The notes: generated from the letters alone by a model not told the origin. A stretch of DNA of 13,026 nt from an uncultured Methylobacter sp. (GCA_903831545.1 CAIKYI010000080.1:1-13026); one strand, 5' to 3'. Counted from the stretch's first letter, positions 1 through 8,011 are shown. A program made the numbers and translations.

Positions 1-1817
1 AAATAAGCTAACGAAGAATACCCTGTACCAAAATCATCAATCGCCAGATGAATTCCCAGTTGACGAAGATCATCCAGGATAAGTCGAGCTTTGTCCTGAT
101 TTTTCATTAAGCCACTTTCAGTAATTTCCAGTTCCAGACAATGCGCCGGATAACCTGTATCTTCCAGTACCTTGGTAATCAAACTAATCATATCGACATA
201 CTGAAACTGTAGTGGCGATACATTGACCGCTAGAACCATAGGCGGAAAACCTGCATCCAGCCATAGTTTGCCTTGTCGGCAGGTTTCACGCAGTATCCAC
301 TCGCCGATAGTGACGATAAATCCTGCTTCTTCAGCAAAACTAATAAATTGTCCTGGTGAAACCAAGCCTTCTATGGGATATTGCCAACGAATCAAGGCTT
401 CAGCCCCGATAATTTTATCAGTGGCAATGTTCACTTGCGGCTGGAAATGCACACGTAATTCATCCCGCTCAATCACCAGGCGCAAGCGCGCTTCCAATTC
501 CAGGCGTTTTCGGGCCGAAATAGTTAAATCTTCAGAAAAATAAGCAAAACAATTACGGCCACTGCCTTTGGCCTTATACAACGCCGCGTCAGCATGATCC
601 ATCAGCAATTGCGGTGTTGTGCCATGCTGACCGTACACGCTAATACCGATACTTGCGCCAATGTGTACCGGCTCATTATGTTCAATTTCCAAATAAAAAG
701 GTTTGGCTAAATCGGCAATCAGGTTTTTAGCGACGCAGGCAGCATCATCGACATGATTGATATTTTCCAGTAACACCGTAAATTCATCGCCGCCTAAACG
801 GGCAATCATGTCGATATTACGAAGCCGCTCTAACAAACGACTGGCAACCTGCTGTAATAGCTCATCACCTGCCAAATGCCCCAGACTGTCATTAACCGGT
901 TTAAAACTATCTAAATCCAGTATCATTAACGCCATGAGTTTTTCATCACGTAAACAGATATCACAGCCGTGCTGTAAGCGCTCTGACAATAAACGGCGAT
1001 TCGGCAAAGCTGTCAACGGGTCATAAAAGGCCAGTTGGTAAATTTGCGCTTCGGCAACTTTGAATTCGGTAATATCAGTCATCGCGCCTATATAGTGAGT
1101 AATTAAGCCCTCGCTTTTAAGCGGCGTGATACTCAACCATTCGGGATAAATTTCACCGTTTTTACGCCTGTTCCAGATTTCACCTTGCCAGGAGCTAAAA
1201 GTGTCAATGCTCTGCCACATAACTTGATAAAAATCGGGATTATGACGACCTGACTTGAGCAGACTGGGATTTTTACCCAAGACTTCTTCGGGACTATAGC
1301 CGGTTACTTCAGTAAAGGCTTTATTAACCCGAATAATAAGGTTATCGGCATCGGTAATCATGATGCCTTGCTGCGTTTCGAAAACGGAAGCCGCCAATTT
1401 TAAGGCTGCGTTCTTTTCTTGTAGTTGTTGATGCTGGCTATAAAGGCGTAAAAAAACATGCACTTTAGCTTTTAATATATGATCATCCAGGGGTTTGGTC
1501 AGATAATCTGTCGCTCCCGCCGTATAGCCGCGCATTTTATCGTCAATTTCTTTATAGGCCGCAGTTAAAAAGATCACTGGAGTATTCAGGGTACGGACAT
1601 CGGCACGCAGTTGTTCACAAACCTCATAGCCATCCATTTCCGGCATTTGCACATCAAGTAAAATGAGCGCATATTCAGTCTGTAATGCCATTGTCAATGC
1701 ATCAAAGCCATTCCCTGCCTCATGCAATTGTGCATCTATGCCTTTTAAAATCGTGCGAATGGCAAGACGATTATTGGGATTGTCATCGACTATTAAAATT
1801 TTAGCTCTTTGTGTCAT
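1..1817 (-). CDS. Response regulator with PAS, GGDEF and EAL domains (c-di-GMP turnover), 3' end cut by window edge
   Basis: This is a cytoplasmic two-component output protein predicted to make and/or break cyclic di-GMP. Starting at the ATG at 1815-1817, about 605 codons are visible. A receiver (about residues 5-120) has acidic residues D11 and D12, phospho-acceptor D55 in LLDVQMPEMDG, and K108. A PAS domain follows (about 140-255). The GGDEF domain (about 262-425) has an intact GGDEF motif and an RNID inhibitory I-site (RxxD) exactly five residues upstream. The EAL domain has EALIRW, AVNVSP, ELEITES and DDFGTGYSS, and the window ends just after that last motif, so the final catalytic residues are not seen. 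Both catalytic halves look intact. The start overlaps the preceding cheB stop as ATGA (1814-1817), so the two are translationally coupled. The likely phosphodonor is the hybrid kinase upstream (3417-7721), by inference. Direction of net activity cannot be told from sequence. Confidence 0.93.
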   Translation of the reverse strand, partial: MTQRAKILIVDDNPNNRLAIRTILKGIDAQLHEAGNGFDALTMALQTEYALILLDVQMPEMDGYEVCEQLRADVRTLNTPVIFLTAAYKEIDDKMRGYTAGATDYLTKPLDDHILKAKVHVFLRLYSQHQQLQEKNAALKLAASVFETQQGIMITDADNLIIRVNKAFTEVTGYSPEEVLGKNPSLLKSGRHNPDFYQVMWQSIDTFSSWQGEIWNRRKNGEIYPEWLSITPLKSEGLITHYIGAMTDITEFKVAEAQIYQLAFYDPLTALPNRRLLSERLQHGCDICLRDEKLMALMILDLDSFKPVNDSLGHLAGDELLQQVASRLLERLRNIDMIARLGGDEFTVLLENINHVDDAACVAKNLIADLAKPFYLEIEHNEPVHIGASIGISVYGQHGTTPQLLMDHADAALYKAKGSGRNCFAYFSEDLTISARKRLELEARLRLVIERDELRVHFQPQVNIATDKIIGAEALIRWQYPIEGLVSPGQFISFAEEAGFIVTIGEWILRETCRQGKLWLDAGFPPMVLAVNVSPLQFQYVDMISLITKVLEDTGYPAHCLELEITESGLMKNQDKARLILDDLRQLGIHLAIDDFGTGYSSLAY

Positions 1818-2380
1818 GCTTTTTCATCCACTGAAACCAATAAGCTAATGATATCCTCAATGCTGGCAATATAATCAACGTCGACCTTGCTAATGACGGC
1901 CTCAGGCATGGTGGAAAATTCCGCCTCAAGTGGATTTAAGACCATACATAATCCTCCCAGTTGTTTGACGACCACCATACCGTCAGCACCATCAGAGTTC
2001 GCACCGCTGAGCACAACAGCGCACAATTCATTTTCAAAAACTTCCGCTGCACTGCTAAACAACACATCAATACTGGGTCGCACCGATTTAACCGGTTCAT
2101 CTTCCGACAAGGCAAATTGGTGGTTTTTTTCAATCAGCAAATGATAATCGGGTGGAGCAACATATACCCGGCCTGCAATAATGGGTTGCTTATCTCTTGC
2201 CATCGTCACAGGTAAATCGGTAACAGCATTCAGAATATGAGCAAGATTACTTTCGTGACCTTGGGGCAAATGTGCCACGATTGCAATCGCCAAGGGATAA
2301 TCCTTGGGTAAAGCTGCTAACAGTTGCTTTACAACTGACATGCCACCCGCCGAAAAACCAATGACTATCATTTTATACAT
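1814..2380 (-). CDS. Stand-alone CheB-type methylesterase domain (no receiver)
   Basis: This 188-residue protein is only the catalytic domain of CheB, the enzyme that hydrolyses glutamyl methyl esters on chemoreceptors. The catalytic triad is visible: S10 in GFSAGG, H37 in VAHLPQGH, and D130 in LSGANSDGADG. RPSIDVLFSSAA, a typical CheB segment, is at 101-112. A normal CheB is about 350 residues with an N-terminal receiver (compare 8012-9091). Here the receiver is absent and the reading frame starts right at the first beta strand, so this is a natural single-domain form rather than a truncation. The start overlaps the upstream cheR stop by one base (TGATG, 2378-2382), and the stop overlaps the next gene as ATGA. 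Without a receiver, activity cannot be switched by phosphorylation in cis. It may be controlled by the adjacent hybrid kinase or regulator, or be constitutive (inference). The substrate could be a non-MCP protein. Confidence 0.92.
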   Translation of the reverse strand: MYKMIVIGFSAGGMSVVKQLLAALPKDYPLAIAIVAHLPQGHESNLAHILNAVTDLPVTMARDKQPIIAGRVYVAPPDYHLLIEKNHQFALSEDEPVKSVRPSIDVLFSSAAEVFENELCAVVLSGANSDGADGMVVVKQLGGLCMVLNPLEAEFSTMPEAVISKVDVDYIASIEDIISLLVSVDEKA

Positions 2381-3234
2381 CAGTAGACACCAATACGTTT
2401 CCGATAGAGTTGTAAGGAACTGTCCAACTGCTCCAATTGTGGGTGTATTTGAGATAATTGTACAATATTTTCGCCGTTTCCCAGCAGTAAATAACCGCCA
2501 CGCTCCAGACTGCGCGCCAGTAACAAAACAACATGTTCTTGCAAAGTATTGCCAAAATAAATCAACACATTACGACAAACCACTAACTGCATTTCTTTAA
2601 AAACATCATCGACCACCAAATTATGCTGGATAAACTCGAGCTGTAGTTTAAGTTCATCAGCAATAGCCAGTTCATTATTTTTCACGACAACATAATCGGA
2701 AAAATCAGCGCTGCCGCCTGCGAGCTTATAATTGTCGCTCCAGTAGTTTTGATTGCGTAGCGGCCAGCGGCCTGCTCGTGCCTGCTCAAGAAATAGCGGG
2801 TTAATATCGGAGCTAAAAATTCGGCTTCTTTTTAGCAAACCGGTTTCGTGAAGCATAATGGCCAAACTGTATGCTTCCTCCCCATGGCCACAACCGGCTT
2901 GCCAGATATTAATACGAGGAAAACTGGCCAGTTGCGGCAAAATAGTACTTCGTAAATAAGCCCAAATCTTGGGGTCACGAAAAAAATCTGAGGTTGGCAC
3001 CGATATGCCACAAATAACTTTTTGGGCTGCACTCACGTCATACAGCACTATCGGTATCAGTTGTGATAAACGCTCAACCGAAAAGTCCAGCATCAAAGCT
3101 GACAGTCGCCGCTTGAGCGAAGCTCGGGCATAACCGGTAAAGTCATAACCGTAACGCTCTTTAAGCGCATTCAGCAGCAAATTGACTTCCACATCTTCTA
3201 TGTGATGATTTTTCCATTTTATTAAATTAGTCAT
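2380..3234 (-). CDS. CheR-type protein-glutamate methyltransferase (second copy)
   Basis: This is an S-adenosylmethionine-dependent methyltransferase that esterifies glutamates, normally on chemoreceptors. I place the start at the ATG at 3232-3234 (284 residues). The open frame continues to an ATG at 3289-3291 (303 residues), but the extra 19 residues do not resemble CheR and the upstream ATG lies at the edge of a repeat. From the chosen start the protein begins MTNLIKWKNHHIEDVEVNLL, which leads directly into the usual CheR N-terminal helical domain (YGYDFTGYARASLKRRL). The SAM-binding loop is AGCGHGEEAYS (about 113-123), with GH where many CheRs have ST. SVPTSDFFRDP (78-88) and RNVLIYF (221-227) are also present. 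It overlaps the lone cheB by one base, so the pair is co-translated. This is a paralogue of the cheR at 9707-10522 and belongs with the hybrid kinase module. Confidence 0.9.
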   Translation of the reverse strand: MTNLIKWKNHHIEDVEVNLLLNALKERYGYDFTGYARASLKRRLSALMLDFSVERLSQLIPIVLYDVSAAQKVICGISVPTSDFFRDPKIWAYLRSTILPQLASFPRINIWQAGCGHGEEAYSLAIMLHETGLLKRSRIFSSDINPLFLEQARAGRWPLRNQNYWSDNYKLAGGSADFSDYVVVKNNELAIADELKLQLEFIQHNLVVDDVFKEMQLVVCRNVLIYFGNTLQEHVVLLLARSLERGGYLLLGNGENIVQLSQIHPQLEQLDSSLQLYRKRIGVY

Positions 3235-3289
3235 CTTTTCAAAAAAGCCTGGTTGTCCACGAAAGACATGAAATATTTTCTGGTACCCC

Positions 3290-3348
3290 ATGCGCTGCGG
3301 AGGTATTCATGCAATCCGAGCTATGGTTTACTTCTCAACGCAGCGCAT
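3290..3348. repeat. Inverted repeat with 10-bp arms
   Basis: ATGCGCTGCG at 3290-3299 is the exact reverse complement of CGCAGCGCAT at 3339-3348, with 39 bases between. The left arm contains two of the three bases of the upstream candidate ATG of cheR (3289-3291). This suggests that ATG is part of repeat DNA rather than the true start. It is immediately followed by the hairpin at 3357-3381, so together they look like a composite palindromic element. Confidence 0.6.
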
Positions 3349-3356
3349 TGAGACTG

Positions 3357-3381
3357 CGTTCCCACGCGGCGCGTGGGAACG
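3357..3381. repeat. REP-like palindrome (11-bp perfect arms, 3-base loop)
   Basis: CGTTCCCACGC (3357-3367) and GCGTGGGAACG (3371-3381) are perfect reverse complements around GGC. The hairpin is flanked by a GAGAC direct repeat (3350-3354 and 3381-3385; the second copy shares its first base with the arm). Palindromes with the core GTTCCCACGC/GCGTGGGAAC are, from memory, scattered between genes in many Methylococcales and other proteobacteria and resemble REP elements mobilised by TnpA_REP/RAYT transposases. No transposase gene is in this window. Confidence 0.7.
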
Positions 3382-3416
3382 AGACAAAAATGCCGTCCAC
3401 TCTGCTGTTTATTTTA

Positions 3417-6400
3417 TTATCCATTTTTTTCGTGATTTTCCTGGACAGCAATTATGTTCGTAACCTTAGTAATCAAATCAACCAACTCAGTAACATCAAC
3501 CGGTTTCGCTAAATAACCATTAGCTCCGGCTCGCAAACAAAGTTCGCCATCACCTTGCATGGCTTTGGCGGTAATCGCGATAATAGGCAAATGCTGAAAA
3601 CCCTGAGCACGAACTCGTTTTATCAGGTCATAACCATCAACATCAGGCATCATAATATCGGTGAGCATAACATCAAACGTTGTTTGTTCGAGTAAATCAA
3701 GCGCTTTCATGCTATCAGGGGCAACCTCCACCATAAAGCCCTTTCTTTTTAACACTTTGGTCAGGGCATAAAGATTCCGGGCGTCGTCATCAACCAACAG
3801 CAATTTTTTGCCGGTTGCCTGCTCCAACCTTGTCACAACTTGGCCGTGCTGATGCTGTAAAACATAGATCACTTCTTCACGTAAACGATTACTTAACGCA
3901 TCTTTGGTGACAATACTTTCAGTTACGCCCTTAAGATCAAAGACTTCATTTTCGGTTAACTCCCGGGCCGAATAGACAATAATTGGCGGCGGATTTAGAT
4001 GATGCTGCGCTTGTTTTAACCAGTCAAAGCCACTCATATCCGATAATTGTAAATCGAGAATAACCAGGGCGTAATGATTCGCTTGTAAAAGTTGTAGTGC
4101 TCCGGCACCGGATTCGATAGCCACAATAGTTATCCCGACATCTTTCAGCAGCGTTTCAACAAACTTTCTATCAACGGGATTGTCTTCAATCAATAATATT
4201 TGCTTTAGAGCCAGATTTGAGCTGACTTGCACCATGGTTTTGAGTGTATTGACAATAGTATCGCGAGAAACCGGTTTACTCAGAAAGCCTAGCGCACCCA
4301 AGGATTTTGCTTCGCCGGTATCTACCGCTCCCGACATGATAAATACAGGAATCGCTGCAGAAGACGGCTGGGCTTTTAACTGTCGCAATAAGTCCATGCC
4401 ACTCATTTTTGGTAACCCCAAATCAAGAAGAATACCGGTCAGGGGCATTTTTTCTACAATAGCCAAGGCTTGCTCAGCTGTTTCTGCCGCTATCGGTTTA
4501 TAACCAATAGTGGCAATCATACGCCCGAGTATGGCCAACAATCGCGTATCGTCTTCGACCAGCAGGATATTTCCTCCCAGGTTTACAGTGGCGCTAACAG
4601 CAGGCGCCGGCAAAGAGACAGGCAAATTTACCTGGATCTGAGTTTCAGGTGCAAAAAGCTTGCACAAGGTAATTACAAACCGACTGCCCTCGCCTATAGT
4701 GCTAGAAACGTTAATTTCCCCGCCCAACAAATGCGTTAAATTACGGCTGATTGCCAGCCCCAATCCGGAACCGCCGTACTTGCGACTGGTGGAGCCATCC
4801 AATTGCTGAAAGGCACCAAAAATATGCTCCAGTTTGTCGGGGGGAATACCTATGCCGGTATCCAGCACTTCGATTTGTAAGTCATCATCCCTTCGGCTGA
4901 ACAGCACCTTGACTGAACCTGTATCGGTAAATTTAAGCGCATTGGTCAGCAAATTCGACAAAACCTGAGTTAGTCTTTGCCGATCAGTAAAAATATGCTC
5001 GGGTAACTGCGAAGAAACGTCTATTGTAAAGACAAGATTTTTTATTTGCGCTTGCGGTAAAAACACCCGTCGCAGATAAGCAGCCATATCCTGTAATAAA
5101 AAAGATTCTTTAAGTAACTCCAGCTTCCCTGCTTCAATTTTTGACAAATCAAGAATATCGTTAATCAAAGTCAATAACTGAGTACCACTTTCACTAATAA
5201 CGCTGGCCGATTCAATTTGGTCAGCGGAAAGATTGTGCTCATCATTTTCCGCCAGACTCTTGGACAAAATTAAAATGCTGTTTAACGGTGTTCGCAACTC
5301 ATGCGACATATTAGCCAAAAATTCTGATTTATATTGATTGGCCCGTTCCAACTGGTCGGCATTGGTTTTAACCTCAGTAACAACTTCTTGCAACTGCTTG
5401 CTTTGTGTTTCAAGTAATTTATTTTTTTGTAAAGTTTCTTCCTGTTGGGCGCGTAATTCTTCCTGGCTGGATTTAAGTTCCTCATTCTGCGATTTCACTT
5501 CCTCGGATTGACTGCGCAACTCTTCAGTGACCGCCTTCATTTCCTCGTTACTGCGCAACAAAGACTCTTGCTGTTCCAACATTTTTTGGTCAGCTTGCTT
5601 TTTTTCGGTGATATCGCGGGCTGCGGCAAAAATCCCTGCGACGTCACCTTGACTATCCCGATAAATACTGGCGTTGTACAGCACATCGGTGATTCTTCCC
5701 GTCACATGCCGAATCGCTAACGGATAGTCGGTAACAAAGCCTTTGGAGAACACTTGCTGATAACCACTACGAGCTTTGTCGGGTTCGGTAAAATAATCAC
5801 TAAAATCACTACCGATCAGTTGTTCCCTGGCTATCCCGGTCACTTTCTCAGTCGCAGCATTTACATCCAGGATTTTTCCATTTACACCGATAGTAACCAG
5901 AGGATCAAGACTGGCTTCTATTAAACTTCGCGCATATCCGGCACTGACAAGCAGTTCGGCGGCTTGTTGACTGGTTTCTGCCAGTAATTCGGTATTATGC
6001 TCAGCAGCTTGCAGATTGGCAAAATGCAAGCCCAATACTGCAGACACCGCTTTAAGAAAGGTATGTTGTTTAGCTTGCAAGGAACTGGTCGCGGCCAATT
6101 CCAATACTGCCAACACTTCATTTTTATGAGTAATCGGAACAATGATTAATTCATGGGGTGAAAATTCTGCCAAACCGGTGCTGATAATGGTTAATCCTGC
6201 AGGTACAGGAGACAACACCAACGCTTGCCTGCTTTTTACGCATTGCCCTAACAAGCCTACACCCGACTCAAAGGACGTTTCGGCTTGATTGCTCCGCGCC
6301 AGACCATGAGTACTGATACGCTGATAATGTCCTTCTTCAAGGATGTAAACCGCACCAACCGGAACAGCAAGTAACTCACACACAAAGTTTAAAATACGCT

Positions 6401-7721
6401 CTGCCGCTTTGCTGACTGTGCTTTCCGCCGACACCGCATTGGTCAGGAGGGTGACATTCTCACTCAGCCAATGCTCGTGCTCCAACTGTTGTGAAATAAT
6501 TCGAAGGCTTTCCGCAGCCCTGGCAATTTCGCCAATTTCATCGGTACGCCGTAAACCGGGCACACTGATTTGTTCCCCTTTTGCCAAGCGCGTTAGCGTG
6601 TTGGCGATACGAATCAGCGGTATGGTAACAGCTCGCCCCCCCCAAACTCCCAAACTCACGGCCAGCAGGACCAAGCCGCCAGTAATAAACAACAATACAC
6701 GCAGAATAGAATCGTATTCTAGTAATACTTCAGTGTGTTCTATTTTTGCGATAATCCCCCAAAGTGCCTTTTCGCCCAGCGCCGCAGGAAACGGCGTAAA
6801 CGGTTTGACACTCACAACACCTTCAATACCCCGATAATCCGGCGCAATCAGCGTGTCGGTTTTTCCTGCCAACACGATTTCTGAAGCTCGGGTTTGAATT
6901 TGTTTTTTTAATATGGTGCTTTCCTTGCTAAACCGCGAATCGGTTAGCATCCAGCCATCCTTACCCACCACAATAATTTCGCCGGTTTCTCCCATGCCCG
7001 TTTTGTCCATCATTAAAGCGTTCATCTTGGCAATCGGTAATTGAATGGCCACTACCCCCAAAAACTTCTGTTTCTCGTCGTCAAATACGGGCATTGCAAT
7101 AAAACTGGCTGCCTGCATTTTACTGGGTGCAAACTGCGAAAAATCGGCAAAACTGATTTGTTTGGGGATAGCATTTTGCAGTAAGGGTAGGACCGCTCTG
7201 GCCAATCCCGTGTCCTTCCAGGGGCCGGTACGTATATTGGTCGCAAAATCAGTTTCTTTTTTCAAACTGAAGACCACATTCCCCTGGGTATCAATCAAAA
7301 ACATATCTTCCCAGCCGTAAGCATCGTAAGGCGTAGTAAAAATGTGCTTTACGGTGCTGTGTATTTTATCGTAGGCCTCAATTGATTCCGGTGTTATACG
7401 CATGGAATCATGTTCTGAAACCAGGTAATTTTGTTGTAACAGGACCTGAGCATTGTCACCCAGATTATGAAACTCAAAACTCAAGTCATTTAACAATTTA
7501 ACCGTGGATGGTTCGGCTGACAAAATGGTTAATTGTGCCTGTAAAGTATCAACCCAAAGACTGAGTGCGCGTTCCCGGGAAACCAGAACCGCCTCCAGCT
7601 TTTCTTTAGCTGTTGTTTCAAAGGCATCCTTGGTCAAATATGAGGTAACAAGCAACGCTATGACCATGGTGAGCGTAGTCTTGAATAGCATCAACAATAA
7701 TAATCGAGTTTGAATTTTCAT
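3417..7721 (-). CDS. Membrane hybrid sensor histidine kinase (Cache-like, HAMP, GAF, PAS, HisKA, HATPase, three receivers)
   Basis: This 1434-residue kinase senses an external ligand and cytoplasmic cues and feeds an internal phosphorelay. TM1 is at about 8-30. An extracytoplasmic region (about 31-338) resembles a double Cache domain. TM2 is at about 341-360, then HAMP (about 362-415, with DEIGEI), GAF (about 430-575) and PAS (about 592-705). A coiled coil of six xEE heptads spans 725-766. HisKA has H807 in MSHELRTPLN. HATPase has the N box (N923/N927), DTGIGIP (955-960) and GGSGLGLA (983-990). The three receivers have D1100/K1149, D1223/K1273 and D1355/K1406. No Hpt domain is present, so phosphate must leave through another protein. 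The ATG at 7719-7721 is preceded by AAAAAGGC at 7728-7735. A run of eight G (coding strand) lies at the TM2/HAMP junction. Downstream, after a repeat, come cheR, cheB and a c-di-GMP regulator, its likely partners. Ligand unknown. Confidence 0.93.
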   Translation of the reverse strand: MKIQTRLLLLMLFKTTLTMVIALLVTSYLTKDAFETTAKEKLEAVLVSRERALSLWVDTLQAQLTILSAEPSTVKLLNDLSFEFHNLGDNAQVLLQQNYLVSEHDSMRITPESIEAYDKIHSTVKHIFTTPYDAYGWEDMFLIDTQGNVVFSLKKETDFATNIRTGPWKDTGLARAVLPLLQNAIPKQISFADFSQFAPSKMQAASFIAMPVFDDEKQKFLGVVAIQLPIAKMNALMMDKTGMGETGEIIVVGKDGWMLTDSRFSKESTILKKQIQTRASEIVLAGKTDTLIAPDYRGIEGVVSVKPFTPFPAALGEKALWGIIAKIEHTEVLLEYDSILRVLLFITGGLVLLAVSLGVWGGRAVTIPLIRIANTLTRLAKGEQISVPGLRRTDEIGEIARAAESLRIISQQLEHEHWLSENVTLLTNAVSAESTVSKAAERILNFVCELLAVPVGAVYILEEGHYQRISTHGLARSNQAETSFESGVGLLGQCVKSRQALVLSPVPAGLTIISTGLAEFSPHELIIVPITHKNEVLAVLELAATSSLQAKQHTFLKAVSAVLGLHFANLQAAEHNTELLAETSQQAAELLVSAGYARSLIEASLDPLVTIGVNGKILDVNAATEKVTGIAREQLIGSDFSDYFTEPDKARSGYQQVFSKGFVTDYPLAIRHVTGRITDVLYNASIYRDSQGDVAGIFAAARDITEKKQADQKMLEQQESLLRSNEEMKAVTEELRSQSEEVKSQNEELKSSQEELRAQQEETLQKNKLLETQSKQLQEVVTEVKTNADQLERANQYKSEFLANMSHELRTPLNSILILSKSLAENDEHNLSADQIESASVISESGTQLLTLINDILDLSKIEAGKLELLKESFLLQDMAAYLRRVFLPQAQIKNLVFTIDVSSQLPEHIFTDRQRLTQVLSNLLTNALKFTDTGSVKVLFSRRDDDLQIEVLDTGIGIPPDKLEHIFGAFQQLDGSTSRKYGGSGLGLAISRNLTHLLGGEINVSSTIGEGSRFVITLCKLFAPETQIQVNLPVSLPAPAVSATVNLGGNILLVEDDTRLLAILGRMIATIGYKPIAAETAEQALAIVEKMPLTGILLDLGLPKMSGMDLLRQLKAQPSSAAIPVFIMSGAVDTGEAKSLGALGFLSKPVSRDTIVNTLKTMVQVSSNLALKQILLIEDNPVDRKFVETLLKDVGITIVAIESGAGALQLLQANHYALVILDLQLSDMSGFDWLKQAQHHLNPPPIIVYSARELTENEVFDLKGVTESIVTKDALSNRLREEVIYVLQHQHGQVVTRLEQATGKKLLLVDDDARNLYALTKVLKRKGFMVEVAPDSMKALDLLEQTTFDVMLTDIMMPDVDGYDLIKRVRAQGFQHLPIIAITAKAMQGDGELCLRAGANGYLAKPVDVTELVDLITKVTNIIAVQENHEKNG

Positions 7722-7786
7722 ACGCTTGCCTTTTTAATAATGGTATGGAAAATGACAAATGAATTAAAAGGCTACCCGGTTAAAGC

Positions 7787-7799
7787 TGTAAATTTTACA
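7787..7799. promoter_or_regulatory. Possible operator TGTAAA-T-TTTACA
   Basis: This is a 13-base perfect inverted repeat around one central base, 65 bases upstream of the kinase ATG. The overlapping 8-mer CTGTAAAT (7786-7793) also occurs as an inverted pair in the cheR/mcp divergent gap (10545-10552 and 10591-10598). A shared regulator binding site is an inference. AT-rich words of this kind also arise by chance. Confidence 0.35.
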
Positions 7800-7912
7800 C
7801 ATAACAACTCTAAAGCCCTTGAAACGATATTATTTGTACACCCTTAAAATAGCTGCCTGTTTTTTGTAAAGACGCTGCGCATTGTTACTGGTCTTGCTTT
7901 TCAAAGCTGGCC

Positions 7913-7924
7913 TTTGATATCAAA
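7913..7924. repeat. 12-bp perfect palindrome TTTGATATCAAA
   Basis: TTTGATATCAAA is flanked by GGC and GCC, so the hairpin can extend slightly with small bulges. TCAAAG (7901-7906) can alternatively pair with CTTTGA (7912-7917). It lies about 90 bases past the stop of cheB. There is no T-run, so it could be an operator or an RNA-stability hairpin. Function not assigned. Confidence 0.4.
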
Positions 7925-8011
7925 TAGCCACCAATGCAGGAGTTCAATGTCCAATTTGATGGCTTTTGACAAGTATCGTAAGTTGGTTTACAGACACAAA
8001 CCTGGTCGTTA

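Larger units (their letters stand above)
3235..3416. other. Repeat-bearing gap between hybrid kinase and cheR
   Basis: This gap of about 180 bases separates the stop of the hybrid kinase (3417) from the preferred cheR start (3234). It contains a long inverted repeat and a REP-like hairpin, listed separately. No T-run follows the hairpin on the minus strand, so it is not a classical Rho-independent terminator, and readthrough from kinase to cheR is possible. I see no convincing promoter. Confidence 0.6.
7722..8011. promoter_or_regulatory. Regulatory gap upstream of the hybrid kinase
   Basis: This 290-base AT-rich gap lies between the stop of cheB (TAG at 8012-8014) and the ATG of the hybrid kinase (7721). 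It should hold the kinase promoter and the end of the cheR-cheD-cheB transcript. I can see the near-symmetrical box TGTAAATTTTACA at 7787-7799, about 65 bases before the kinase start, and a 12-bp palindrome at 7913-7924. No clear sigma-70, sigma-54 or sigma-28 promoter and no T-tailed terminator was found by eye. The small plus-strand open frame through 7914-8126 runs antisense into cheB and is not supported as a gene. Confidence 0.5.

Noticed and set aside
1814..2380. Lone CheB as a pseudogene remnant of a full-length CheB
   Set aside because: The catalytic triad is complete, and start and stop both overlap neighbouring genes in a tight coupled arrangement, so it appears to be an intact single-domain gene.
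3357..3381. Rho-independent terminator for the hybrid kinase
   Set aside because: The hairpin is strong, but no T-run follows on the minus strand; a REP-like repeat explains it better.
6409..6837. 142-codon plus-strand open frame
   Set aside because: It is a complete antisense shadow of the hybrid kinase GAF/HAMP/TM2 coding region, low in complexity and with no recognisable domain.
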